DNA of 64,000 bases, taken from the NCBI GenBank assembly GCA_963732875.1, contig CAVTBD010000002.1, positions 1,054,001-1,118,000 of the forward strand, written 5' to 3'. Of the stretch, positions 24,756 to 33,566 are shown piece by piece (position 1 is the first letter of the stretch; each line of letters starts with the position of its first letter). A program made the translations under genes and the position numbers. The stretch comes from WHSO01 sp963732875. GTDB lineage: Bacteria; Pseudomonadota; Alphaproteobacteria; SMXQ01. The notes under the pieces are model-generated. The model ran no database searches. It was not told where the DNA came from and was given only the letters and a program-made list of their open reading frames with translations.

Positions 24756-26165
24756 ATGGTTAACAAATCATCAGTCGCCGTTGTTGGGGGATGTTTGGCG
24801 CGTGAGGCACTCTTGGTGACAGGCGCACTGGGTTCCGGCGACCGGGCCGGCCCCGGAATATCGGGCTATGGCCCGCGGGTCTGGCTCGCTCTCGCCCTGG
24901 TCGCCGTGCTGGCCGTCGCGATCGGCTGGAGCGCGCCCGCCCGGGCCGGCTACGCCTCGATCATCGTCAATGCCGAGACCGGCGAGGTCCTGCACGCCGT
25001 CAACGCCGACGACCGGCATTATCCCGCCTCGCTCACCAAGGTGATGACCCTCTATCTGGTGTTCGACGCGCTGCGCGACAAGCGCCTGACCATGGACACC
25101 GAGGTGCCGATCTCCGCCCATGCCGCACGCCAGCCGGCGTCCCATCTCGGCCTCCAGGCCGGCGACCGCATCAAGGTGCGTGACGCCATCCTTGCCCTGA
25201 TCATCAAGTCCGCCAACGACGTCGCCGCCGCGCTGGGCGAGAAGCTGGGCGGGAGCGAACGCAAGTTCTCCTATCTGATGAACGCCAAGGCGCGCGAGCT
25301 CGGCATGAGCCATACCACCTTCCGCAACGCCTCGGGCCTACCGAACCGCCAGCAGTTCACCACGGCGCGCGATTTTGCCAGGCTGGTGCAGGCGCTGCAG
25401 AAGAACTATCCCGGGTACTACAAGCTGTTCTCGACGCGCTCCTTCACCTGGCGCGGCAAGACCATCGATACCCACAACCGCCTGCTCGACCGCTATGAGG
25501 GCGCCGACGGCGTCAAGACCGGCTATATCCGGGCATCCGGCTTCAACCTCGCGGCCTCCGCCCGGCGCGCCGGCCTCCGCCTGATCGGCGTGGTCATGGG
25601 CGCGCGCTCGCCGCGGGCCCGCGACCTCCACATGATGGGGCTGCTCGAGCGGGGCTTCGAAAAGGCCACCGACGGCCGCTATATCGCCTACGACTACGAC
25701 CGCAACCTGCGCATCGACTCCAGCCACGCCGGCAACCCGCCCCGCAGCCACGTGGAGCGCGCGCGGGGCGCCCATGGCGCCGTCCGCCTCGCCCGCCTGA
25801 CCCCGCCCCGCCGCCCGGCGGAGCTGGTCCGCACCACCGCCGAGGGCTCTGCGCCCGATCCCGAGATTCCGGTAGCTCCGGAGCGCAAGGTGCTGAACTG
25901 GGAGATCCAGGTAGGGGCGTTCTCGCGCTTCGCCCCGGCGCACCTGTCGGCGACCCGCGCCATGCGCCGCCTGCCGAGCCTGCTGGCCCATACCCACGTC
26001 AACATCGTGCCGAGCCGCGAGAACGGCAGCACGGTCTACCGGGCGCGGCTGCGCGGGCTCGATTCCGACCAGGCCGACCGCGCCTGTGAGCTGCTCAAGG
26101 CCAAGAGCATCCCGTGCCTGACAGTACCGCCACCGGACGCACCGGCCGCTACCGTCACCCGCTGA
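24756..26165 (+). CDS. D-alanyl-D-alanine carboxypeptidase with SPOR domain
   Basis: A 469-residue serine-type D,D-carboxypeptidase (peptidase family S11, penicillin-binding protein) that trims peptidoglycan stem peptides. A long N-terminal region includes a signal or anchor helix (VWLALALVAVLAVAIGW) ending PARA. The active-site triad is seen as SLTK in YPASLTKVM, SAN in KSANDV, and KTG in DGVKTGY. A Pro/Arg-rich linker leads to a C-terminal SPOR domain (WEIQVGAFSRFAPAHLSA...), which binds denuded septal glycan, suggesting action at the division site. Start 24756 (ATG) is preferred over an upstream TTG. Confidence 0.93.
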   Translation: MVNKSSVAVVGGCLAREALLVTGALGSGDRAGPGISGYGPRVWLALALVAVLAVAIGWSAPARAGYASIIVNAETGEVLHAVNADDRHYPASLTKVMTLYLVFDALRDKRLTMDTEVPISAHAARQPASHLGLQAGDRIKVRDAILALIIKSANDVAAALGEKLGGSERKFSYLMNAKARELGMSHTTFRNASGLPNRQQFTTARDFARLVQALQKNYPGYYKLFSTRSFTWRGKTIDTHNRLLDRYEGADGVKTGYIRASGFNLAASARRAGLRLIGVVMGARSPRARDLHMMGLLERGFEKATDGRYIAYDYDRNLRIDSSHAGNPPRSHVERARGAHGAVRLARLTPPRRPAELVRTTAEGSAPDPEIPVAPERKVLNWEIQVGAFSRFAPAHLSATRAMRRLPSLLAHTHVNIVPSRENGSTVYRARLRGLDSDQADRACELLKAKSIPCLTVPPPDAPAATVTR

Positions 26166-26183
26166 TCCGTTCCATCTTTCGAT

Positions 26184-26594
26184 TCAGGCGAAGCGCTTGA
26201 GATAGCGTGCGCGCTGCGCACGCTGCCACGCGGCAAGATCGAAACGGCGCGCGCCCGGCCGCAAGCGGCGGCGCGGCAGGAACACGCCGGCCGCCACCCG
26301 GCTGTCGTCCGCCAGCCGTACCGTCACCCGTGAAACCCGATAACCGGCGCCTTAATAGGCGATGAGGCGGCGCACGCCGTCGCGGTCGAGACCCCGCGCC
26401 AGCACGCCCGGCGCGGCATCCCCCCGCCCCGGCACCAGCACCGGGTAGGCGCGGCCGCGCGCGTAGACCGCGCGCCAGCCGGGCGCGACGGTGGGCACCA
26501 ACTCGAGACCGGCGGCAGCGCCCCCCAGCACCCGGGCGCGCACCGCCGCGTCGCACAATGTTCCGTAAAAGAAAAATCCGGCGACCGGCGTCAT
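26184..26594 (-). pseudogene. Gamma-glutamylcyclotransferase-like protein, nonsense codon at conserved Glu
   Basis: A 136-residue AIG2/GGCT-fold protein interrupted in frame. The N-terminal FFFYGTLCDAAVRARVLGG is the family signature. After DGVRRLIAY comes TAA (minus strand, 26354-26352). Reading straight through in the same frame continues GAGYRVSRVTVRLADDSRV and ends FDLAAWQRAQRARYLKRFA. Family members have Y-E-G here, and that Glu is the general acid/base, so one GAA-to-TAA change removes the catalytic residue and the C-terminal half. The rest is undamaged. Last gene of the leftward galU-ugd-algC cluster, convergent with the carboxypeptidase gene. Confidence 0.8.
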
Positions 26595-26608
26595 GCCGAA
26601 GGACGGAG

Positions 26609-27988
26609 CTAGAACTTGGGCGGGGCCACGCCGCTCTTGCCGAGCTCGGCGACGAGCGCGGCCTTGAGCCGCTCGAGGCCTTCCGCACTATGGGCCTCGC
26701 AGCGTGCCACCAGGACGTCCTGGGTGTTGGATGCGCGCAGCAGCCACCAGCCGTCATCGGTGAGCACGCGTACGCCATCGACGTCGTTCACGTTGGCCTT
26801 GGCGGCGAGGAGCCGTGCCTTGACCTCCTCCGGGACCTTGAACTTGCGGTCCTCGGGACACGAGAAACGCAGCTCCGGCGTATTGATGACCTCAGGCAGC
26901 TCGTCGCGCAATGCGGCCAGCGACTTGCCCGACTTGCCGACCAGCGAGATCAGCCGCACCGCGGCGTAGAGCGCGTCATCGTAGCCGTAATAGCCGTCGG
27001 CGAAGAACAGGTGGCCGCTCATCTCTCCCGCAAGGGGCGCGCCGGTCTCGGCCATCTTCGACTTGATCAGGGAATGACCCGTCTTCCACATCAGCGGCTT
27101 GCCGCCGAGGCGCGCGATCTCGTCGAACAGCACCTGGCTTGCCTTGACGTCGGCGATGATGGTGGCGCCGGGCTTGCGCGCCAGAATGTCGCGCGCGAGC
27201 AGCGACATCAACTGGTCGCCCCACAGGATGCGACCCTTGCCGTCGACCACGCCGATGCGGTCGCCATCGCCGTCGAAGGCGATGCCGAGATCGAGCTTGT
27301 CCTTGGCCACGCTGTTCTGCAGGTCCATCAGGTTCTCGGGAATGGTCGGGTCGGGATGGTGGTGCGGGAAAGTCCCGTCCACGTCTTCGTAGAGCAGCAC
27401 GTGACGGCCGGGCAGCTTCCCGGTCAGCGCCTTCATGGCCGGCCCGGCCGAGCCGTTACCGGAATCCCAGCCGATCGCCATGTCGACGGGCGAGCCGTAG
27501 TCGGAGGCAAGCCGGGCGATGTAGTCGTCGAAGATATGTATCTCGCGGTCCGAGCCCTTGCCCGAAATGAATTCGCCCCTGGCCGCGATCTCGCCCAAGG
27601 CAAGGATGTCCTTTCCGTAGAACGCCTTGCCCTTGGCCATGATCTTCAGGCCATTGTACTGGGGCGGGTTGTGGGAGCCGGTGATCTGGAGCCCGGCGTC
27701 GGACTTGCCGGTGACGGTCGCATAATAGAGCATCGGCGTCGGCCCCATGCCGATCCGCATCACATCCATGCCGCCTGCCGTGAGCCCGTCGACCAGGGCG
27801 TCCTCCAGCATCGGGGAATGGGAGCGGCCGTCGCGGCCGACGTGGACGGTCTTGCCGCCCTTGGCCGCGAGCCAGGTGGCGAAGGCGCGGCCGATGGCGG
27901 TGGCGTCGGCTGCGGTCAGGTCCTCGCCCACCGTGCCGCGGATATCGTATTCACGCAGGATTGTCGGTGACAGCTTGTGACCCGCCAT
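26609..27988 (-). CDS. algC: Phosphomannomutase/phosphoglucomutase
   Basis: A 459-residue alpha-D-phosphohexomutase that interconverts the 6- and 1-phosphates of mannose or glucose, feeding sugar-nucleotide synthesis. Domain 1 has the phosphoserine loop TGSHNPPQYNG, domain 2 the metal-binding DGDGDR, domain 3 the sugar-binding loop region GEMSGHLFF, and domain 4 the phosphate-binding RASNTQ. Start 27988 has AAGGG upstream and begins at the conserved LSPTILREYDIRG. It follows ugd and galU on the same strand. Confidence 0.93.
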   Translation of the reverse strand: MAGHKLSPTILREYDIRGTVGEDLTAADATAIGRAFATWLAAKGGKTVHVGRDGRSHSPMLEDALVDGLTAGGMDVMRIGMGPTPMLYYATVTGKSDAGLQITGSHNPPQYNGLKIMAKGKAFYGKDILALGEIAARGEFISGKGSDREIHIFDDYIARLASDYGSPVDMAIGWDSGNGSAGPAMKALTGKLPGRHVLLYEDVDGTFPHHHPDPTIPENLMDLQNSVAKDKLDLGIAFDGDGDRIGVVDGKGRILWGDQLMSLLARDILARKPGATIIADVKASQVLFDEIARLGGKPLMWKTGHSLIKSKMAETGAPLAGEMSGHLFFADGYYGYDDALYAAVRLISLVGKSGKSLAALRDELPEVINTPELRFSCPEDRKFKVPEEVKARLLAAKANVNDVDGVRVLTDDGWWLLRASNTQDVLVARCEAHSAEGLERLKAALVAELGKSGVAPPKF

Positions 27989-28024
27989 TGTCGTACCCTT
28001 TCCTGAAAGCAACGCCGCCGATGA

Positions 28025-29386
28025 TTACTCCGCGACGCCCTTGCGCGCGTTTCCGGCCGGCACGGCTTGTGCAGCGTCCGCCGCCGGCCGGCCGATGCTA
28101 ACGTAGGTGATGCCCGCCGCGACCATATCGGCGGAGCTGAACACGTTGCGCAGGTCCACCACCACCGGCGTGCGCAGGGCCTCGACGATCGTATCGGGAT
28201 CGAGAGCGCGGAACTGGTTCCATTCCGTCAGGATGACGAGACAGTCGGCGCTCGCCATGGCCTCCTCGATTCCCCTGGCGAAGGTGATGCCCGTGATCAG
28301 CTTCTTCGCTTCCGTCATGGCCTCGGGGTCATAGGCGCGCACCGTCGCGCCCGCCTTGACCAGCGCGGGCAGGATGTCGAGCGCCGGGCTCTCGCGCATG
28401 TCGTCGGTATTGGGCTTGAAGGCGAGCCCCAGCACGGCGATGGTCTTGCCGCGCGCGTCGCCGCCCATGGCGGCGAGGATCTTGTCGGCCATGGCGTGCT
28501 TGCGCGCATTATTGGCCTCCACCACCTGCTCCACGATGGTCACCGGCGCGCCGGCGTCGCGCGCGGTCTTGACCAGCGCGAGCGTGTCCTTCGGGAAACA
28601 TGAGCCGCCGTAGCCGGGCCCCGGATGCAGGAACTTGCGGCCGATGCGGCCGTCGAGCCCCATGCCGCGCGCGACGTCGGAGACGTCGGCGCCTACCGCC
28701 TCGCACAGGTCGGCCATCTGGTTGATATAGGTGATCTTGGTGGCGAGGAAGGCGTTGGTGGCGTACTTGATCAACTCCGCCGTTTCGCGCTTCGTGTACA
28801 GGATCGGCGTTTCCAGAAGGTAGAGCGGCCGGTAGAGGCGCCCGAGGACCTCCCGCGCGCGCGCCGATTCGGTGCCGATCACAACCCGGTCGGGACGCAT
28901 GAAATCGTTGATGGCCGAGCCCTCGCGCAGGAACTCCGGATTCGAGGCGACGTCGAACTCGGCACCGGGCCGCGCGCCTTCGATGATCCGCTGGACCTCG
29001 CGCCCGGTGCCGACGGGCACGGTCGACTTGGTTACCACCACGGTGTAGCCGTCGAGCGCGCCGGCGATCTCCTCGGCGGCGGCATAGACGTAGCTCAGGT
29101 CGGCATGGCCGTCGCCGCGCCGGCTCGGCGTGCCAACCGCGATGAACACGATGTCCGATTCCGCGACGGCGGCGCCGAGGTCCGTGGAGAACGAGAGCCG
29201 CCCGGTGTCGCGGTTGGTCGCCACCAGAGCACCGAGGCCGGGTTCGAAGATGGGAATCTCGCCCGCGTTCAGCCGCTCGATCTTGGCGGCATCCTTATCG
29301 ACGCAGACCACGTCGAAGCCGAACTCGGCGAAGCACGCGCCGGAAACCAGTCCCACGTAGCCGCTGCCGATCATCGCAATACGCAT
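28025..29386 (-). CDS. ugd: UDP-glucose 6-dehydrogenase
   Basis: A 453-residue NAD-dependent dehydrogenase that oxidises UDP-glucose to UDP-glucuronate for polysaccharide or LPS synthesis. N-terminal Rossmann motif GSGYVGLVSGACFAEFG, FVAVGTPS-like FIAVGTPSRRGDGHADLSYV, catalytic Cys in GGSCFPKDTLAL, and FKPNTDDMRESPAL in the C-terminal UDP-binding domain. Lies 27 bp after galU and 36 bp before algC, so the three likely form one operon. Confidence 0.95.
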   Translation of the reverse strand: MRIAMIGSGYVGLVSGACFAEFGFDVVCVDKDAAKIERLNAGEIPIFEPGLGALVATNRDTGRLSFSTDLGAAVAESDIVFIAVGTPSRRGDGHADLSYVYAAAEEIAGALDGYTVVVTKSTVPVGTGREVQRIIEGARPGAEFDVASNPEFLREGSAINDFMRPDRVVIGTESARAREVLGRLYRPLYLLETPILYTKRETAELIKYATNAFLATKITYINQMADLCEAVGADVSDVARGMGLDGRIGRKFLHPGPGYGGSCFPKDTLALVKTARDAGAPVTIVEQVVEANNARKHAMADKILAAMGGDARGKTIAVLGLAFKPNTDDMRESPALDILPALVKAGATVRAYDPEAMTEAKKLITGITFARGIEEAMASADCLVILTEWNQFRALDPDTIVEALRTPVVVDLRNVFSSADMVAAGITYVSIGRPAADAAQAVPAGNARKGVAE

Positions 29387-29413
29387 TACGTCACCTTCAC
29401 CTTCATGCGGCGG

Positions 29414-30292
29414 TCATTCCCACGCACCCAGCTCGGTACGAAGGTAACGCACCAGCCGATCGCGTATCTGCCCGTTCCTGAGTGAAAATCCGACCTGTGC
29501 CTCGACGAAACCGCCCTGGGAGCCGCAGTCGTAGCGCCGCGCGTCGCAGCGCAAGCCATGAAACGGCCTGCGGCCGATCATCTTCGCCATGGCATCGGTC
29601 AACTGAATCTCGCCGCCAGCGCCGCGCTCGCCGCGCGCGATGTGCTCGAACACCTCGGGCAGCAGCACGTAGCGCCCGATCACAGTAAGCGTGGACGGTG
29701 CATCCTCGGGGGCAGGCTTCTCGACGAGTCCCTTCACCTCGACCTTTCGGCCGTCGTCGCGGCCGATATCGAGCACGCCGTAACGGCGCGTCATCTCGCG
29801 CGGCACGTCCTCGATCGCCACCACGTTGCCGCCGGTCTCCTCATGCAGCGCGACCATCTGGGCGATGGCGGAAGGCTCCTCCTCCATCAGGTCGTCAGGC
29901 AGGATCACGGCGAACGGCTCGTCGCCCACCAGCTCGCGCGCGCAGCCGACCGCGTGGCCGAGGCCAAGCGGCGCATCCTGACGCACGCAATGGACCGAGC
30001 CCGGCGCGGGCTCGCGTGCGCGCAGCGCCTCGACCAGTTTGGGGTCTTTCTTGTTCAACTCGGCCTCGAAGCCCGGCTCGAGCGAGAAATAGGACCTGAG
30101 CCAGCGCTCGTTGCGCTCGCCGGTGACGAAGATGAAGGTCTCGATCCCGGCGGCACGGGCCTCGTTCACGGCATAGTCGATCAGCGGACGGTCGACGATC
30201 GGCAGAAGCTCCTTCGGTACCACCTTGGTCGCGGGCAGGAACCGCGTTCCCAACCCCGCCACGGGGAACACCGCCTTTTTCACATGAGCCAT
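29414..30292 (-). CDS. galU: UTP-glucose-1-phosphate uridylyltransferase
   Basis: A 292-residue nucleotidyltransferase making UDP-glucose. Motifs: KKAVFPVAGLGTRFLPATKVVPKE (nucleotide-binding signature), GLGHAVGCAREL, FAVILPDDL, GLVEKP and GEIQLTDAM. The start at 30292 is chosen because MAHVKKAVFP begins at the conserved domain; longer forms add only unrelated sequence. It lies 76 bp downstream of the J-domain gene. Confidence 0.95.
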   Translation of the reverse strand: MAHVKKAVFPVAGLGTRFLPATKVVPKELLPIVDRPLIDYAVNEARAAGIETFIFVTGERNERWLRSYFSLEPGFEAELNKKDPKLVEALRAREPAPGSVHCVRQDAPLGLGHAVGCARELVGDEPFAVILPDDLMEEEPSAIAQMVALHEETGGNVVAIEDVPREMTRRYGVLDIGRDDGRKVEVKGLVEKPAPEDAPSTLTVIGRYVLLPEVFEHIARGERGAGGEIQLTDAMAKMIGRRPFHGLRCDARRYDCGSQGGFVEAQVGFSLRNGQIRDRLVRYLRTELGAWE

Positions 30293-30368
30293 AGAGGGGA
30301 CGATATCCTTTGGTGTCTGAAGTCTTTGTGCCACACGGACCGGGCCCAGGGCAAGTGACCGAACCGTG

Positions 30369-31109
30369 TCAGCCGTGCTTGAGAAGGCGGTCCTTGGCCT
30401 GATTGAGCTTGGCCGCGAGATAGGTGGAGCCGCCACGGTCGGGATGGAGCTTGGCCATCAGGCGGTGGTGGGCCTCCTTGATCGCCTCCGTGCTCGCTCC
30501 TGGCGCGAGGTCGAGGACCTCGTAGGCCTCCGCCTCGGTCATGGTGGCACCGCGCGCCGGGCCGGCCTGCTCGTTCCCACTACCTGTCCCTGTGCCACCC
30601 GTCCCCGCGCCGCCCGCAGCGGTCGTCGTGCGCCAATCGGGACCGTAGGTGCGGTCGAGGTAGGCCTCGAGCACGCGCACCGAATTGGGATCGGCGCCGA
30701 TCTCCTCGTGGAGGTCGCGCAATTCCTCCAGCGTCATGCCGGCAAGCCCGCGCCCGGCGAAGCGGCCGCGCTGGACGTCGCCCCGCATCGCCCCGGAATC
30801 GTGATCGAGCTCCATGCGCAGCCAGCCGGTGTCGATATCGCTGGTGCTGCCGGACCGGGGCCCGCGCGCATTGCTGCGCCGGAGACGGCGCGCACGCCAT
30901 TGTAAATAGAACGGCAGCGCGAACGGCAGCGCGTAGAAGAGTATCTGGATGCGCTCGCTCTCCACCAGCAGCGCGATCACGCCCACGGCCAATGCCGCGC
31001 CCGCGATCCGCACGGCCCAGGCAAGCGCGTGCGGATTGACCGTCGTAAGCCAGCGCATGAGCAACAGGAACCCGGCCAGCAGCGCGATCCCGAGGATGAA
31101 ATACGGCAC
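30369..31109 (-). CDS. Membrane-anchored J-domain protein
   Basis: A 246-residue DnaJ-domain protein with unusual order: two hydrophobic segments at the N-terminus (about 3-17 and 33-70), a soluble middle with MTLEELRDLHEEIGADPNSVRVLEAYLDRTYGPDW, a Gly/Thr linker, and a C-terminal J domain (about 190-246) with the HPD motif in KLHPDRGGS. The layout resembles mitochondrial Pam18/Tim14 more than soluble DnaJ. It should recruit an Hsp70 (DnaK) to the inner membrane; no client is evident. It lies 12 bp after the VWA gene. Confidence 0.88.
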   Translation of the reverse strand: MPYFILGIALLAGFLLLMRWLTTVNPHALAWAVRIAGAALAVGVIALLVESERIQILFYALPFALPFYLQWRARRLRRSNARGPRSGSTSDIDTGWLRMELDHDSGAMRGDVQRGRFAGRGLAGMTLEELRDLHEEIGADPNSVRVLEAYLDRTYGPDWRTTTAAGGAGTGGTGTGSGNEQAGPARGATMTEAEAYEVLDLAPGASTEAIKEAHHRLMAKLHPDRGGSTYLAAKLNQAKDRLLKHG

Positions 31110-31121
31110 GCCCGCCCCCGC

Positions 31122-31844
31122 TTACGGCTTCATGGAACTGGTGAGCAGCCTGACCATGCCGCCCTGCGCGTCTGACAGCTTTTCCAGCGCCCGGCGCCCG
31201 CCGGCGGCATAGACCGCGACCGCCGACAGCAGCTCCCGCAGCTGGTCCGCCGAGGCGGAATCGAAGCGGCAATAGGCGCCCTTGGAGAGCCGCGCGATCT
31301 GGCGGAAGGCACGCCCGGCGATGGCGTCATGGCCCTCATGGAAAACGAACACCGGTACACCGAGGATGCCCAGCTCGCCCGCCAGCTGGCACAGGTCGTC
31401 GACCTTCTCCTCCATGCAGTCGCCGACGAACACCAGTGCGTCGACTTTTTCGTGGCGGGTTTCTTTAATGGCGTGGGCGAGCACGCGTTCGATCTGGGTA
31501 TTGCCGCCAAGGCAGCGCACCGCCGTCATCCGGCGCACGAGGTCGGCGGCACTGGAGACCCACGGGCTCGCCTTGCATTCGCGGTAGCCGCGGTAGAACA
31601 CGAGCTGCACCTCGAGCCCGCCGAGGGCATCGGTGGCTTCAAACATCTCGCCCTGGAGGTGGCAGGCGCGGTCCCAGGTCGGCTCGCGGCTCGCGGTCGC
31701 GTCCATGGCGAACATCAGCCGCCCACGCCGCCCCGACGCGCGCGCGGGTGCTACCGCTACCTGGCGCAGGAAGCGGTCGACGTCGCCGGACCGCTTCCCG
31801 GCGGGCGGAGCCCCCGTCTTACTGATATTGCGCTTGTCCGTCAT
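31122..31844 (-). CDS. VWA-like domain protein
   Basis: A 240-residue cytosolic protein with a von Willebrand A-type fold: RLMFAMDATASREPTWDRAC carries a MIDAS-like D-x-T-x-S, and VDALVFVGDCMEEKVDDLCQLAGELG carries the later Asp. No signal peptide or membrane helix. VWA proteins usually mediate metal-dependent protein-protein contacts; a specific role cannot be assigned. Start 31844 begins MTDKRNISK. First gene of the leftward cluster that continues with the J-domain protein and galU, and divergent from the MFS array. Confidence 0.8.
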   Translation of the reverse strand: MTDKRNISKTGAPPAGKRSGDVDRFLRQVAVAPARASGRRGRLMFAMDATASREPTWDRACHLQGEMFEATDALGGLEVQLVFYRGYRECKASPWVSSAADLVRRMTAVRCLGGNTQIERVLAHAIKETRHEKVDALVFVGDCMEEKVDDLCQLAGELGILGVPVFVFHEGHDAIAGRAFRQIARLSKGAYCRFDSASADQLRELLSAVAVYAAGGRRALEKLSDAQGGMVRLLTSSMKP

Positions 31845-32022
31845 CGAATGGCCTGCCGGTTGGCACCAATGATAAGCAATCGGGAAGAGAGGGGACAGGG
31901 GGTGTACGGCACGGCCGGGAACGCGGATTTGCCCCCTTTTCACGCCTCAACGCGTGGATTAGGTTGGCTTTTACAGCGCGACGCCAGAGGCGCGCAGCAC
32001 CCACGCATCAGGGAGGGACGTC

Positions 32023-33261
32023 TTGGCCGAGGCCGACGGCACGTTGAATCGCGATCATGCGGCGGATGCCGCCCCGGCCAAGTCGATCTACGCCGCCTAC
32101 GGTGTCGGGCTCACCGCCAACTCGGTCGCCATGATGCTCAAGGTGGTGTTCCCGCTGTGGGCGCTCTACCTGCACCTGTCCCCGTCCGAGATCGGCTTTG
32201 CCGTCGCCGCCAGCGCGCTCCTGCCGTTCCTGCTGTCGATCCACGGGGGCGTGCTTATGGACCGGCTCGGCACCCGGCGGGTAACGCTGGTCTACGTCAT
32301 CATCACCGCGATCGCGACGCCGCTTTATCCCGTCATGCCGTTCTTCGCCGCGGTCATCTTCCTGCAGCTCATTACCGGTCTCACGTCCAACATGGGATGG
32401 GTCGGCGCGCAGACGCTCATCTGCAACCTTTCGGAAGGTCGAACCAACCTGATCGCCAGATTCTCGGCGGCCGGCAAGACCGGCACCCTGGCGGCGCCGA
32501 TCGCCGTCGGCGCGGCATGGGACATCGGCGGGCCGTGGGGCGCGTTCATGTTCGTGGCGGCGGCATCATGGCTGGTCGTGCTCGCGCTGTGGATCGCGCC
32601 GACCGACCCCGACACCACGCCACGTCCCACGGCCCGGGCGGTGGTGCGCGAGCTCACGCCGCGACTGTCCGATTACGTCCGGGCCTTTTCCCTCATCGCC
32701 ATTCCCACGGTCGCCTTCGTCGTCGTCATGAGCGCGCTCAGGATCTCGTCGGCGGCGATCCAGACCTCTTTCTACGTCGTCTATTTACGAGACGCCGGCA
32801 TGATAGGCACCGTGATCGGCGTGCTGGTCGCGATCTCCGAGGGCGCAGGCCTTCTGGGCGCGATCATGGCCGACTTCTGGGAGCGCTATTTCAAGCCGCA
32901 CTGGGTGTTCATCGGCTTCGTGGTGATGTCGCTGGCCTGTGTCTCGATCACGCCGGCGCTGGGCAGCGTCATCGCCCTGCTCGCGATCGCCACCTTCGGG
33001 CGCGGCTATGCCCAGGGCCTGAGCCAGCCGGTCATGTTCGGCATCCTGTCGCGCGCGGTCTCGCGAACCGAGCAGGGCACCTCGATCGGCCTCCGTACCA
33101 CGTCGAACCGCCTCTCCTCCCTGGTGGTGCCGGCGGTCATGGGCGTGGTCGCCGAACACGTCGGCATCCGCGACAGCTTCTTCTGGGTCGGTGGCACGCT
33201 GATCGTGCTGTGCCTCGCGGTCGCCCTGTTCGTGCGGCGCCTGCCCCGCTTCAGGACCTGA
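32023..33261 (+). CDS. MFS transporter 1 of 5 in tandem array
   Basis: A 412-residue, 12-helix major facilitator, inner membrane. A TTG start is supported by GGGAGGG 6-12 nt upstream. The loop 2-3 motif is IHGGVLMDRLGTRR, a variant of MFS motif A. Other landmarks shared with the four following genes are GWVGAQ, AWDIGGPWG, SFYVVYL, GLSQPVM and GLRTTSNR. Closest in appearance to copy 2 (both have VYLRDAG, VIG). Substrate unknown. A 305-bp gap separates it from copy 2. Confidence 0.88.
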   Translation: MAEADGTLNRDHAADAAPAKSIYAAYGVGLTANSVAMMLKVVFPLWALYLHLSPSEIGFAVAASALLPFLLSIHGGVLMDRLGTRRVTLVYVIITAIATPLYPVMPFFAAVIFLQLITGLTSNMGWVGAQTLICNLSEGRTNLIARFSAAGKTGTLAAPIAVGAAWDIGGPWGAFMFVAAASWLVVLALWIAPTDPDTTPRPTARAVVRELTPRLSDYVRAFSLIAIPTVAFVVVMSALRISSAAIQTSFYVVYLRDAGMIGTVIGVLVAISEGAGLLGAIMADFWERYFKPHWVFIGFVVMSLACVSITPALGSVIALLAIATFGRGYAQGLSQPVMFGILSRAVSRTEQGTSIGLRTTSNRLSSLVVPAVMGVVAEHVGIRDSFFWVGGTLIVLCLAVALFVRRLPRFRT

Positions 33262-33566
33262 TGCCCGCCCTGCCGTGACCGAGCCACTACGCCCACGCAT
33301 ATCGAACCGCGCCTACTTGCCGGTACTGGGGCATCGGGCGCGCCACGGTCGCGGCGCTGGCGGTGGCCGTGGCGCGCTCGCCGGCCTTCCGTGACCTGAA
33401 CCAGCGGTAGCAGAACCGCCCCAGTGGCCTTAAAATCGCTTCCGCCCCGCAACGGGGCGGACCGGGGGCCCTCCATACCGCCGGCAACGACAACAGGGAA
33501 GACGATGCCCACGATACCGCCCGCCGCCGGGCGCGCCGTTGCGCGCAACGTCGGGACAACCTCTCG
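33262..33566. other. 305-bp gap between MFS 1 and MFS 2
   Basis: Non-coding. It contains one compact hairpin at 33442-33460 (CCGCCCCG / CGGGGCGG, 3-nt loop). On the minus strand the hairpin is followed by a short ATTTTA, but there is no minus-strand gene to terminate, and the plus strand lacks a T tract. The gap probably holds the promoter of the MFS 2-5 operon. No other structure seen. Confidence 0.5.

Noticed and set aside
33442..33460. Terminator after MFS 1
   Set aside because: Good stem but no T tract on the plus strand; kept only as a hairpin in the gap description.
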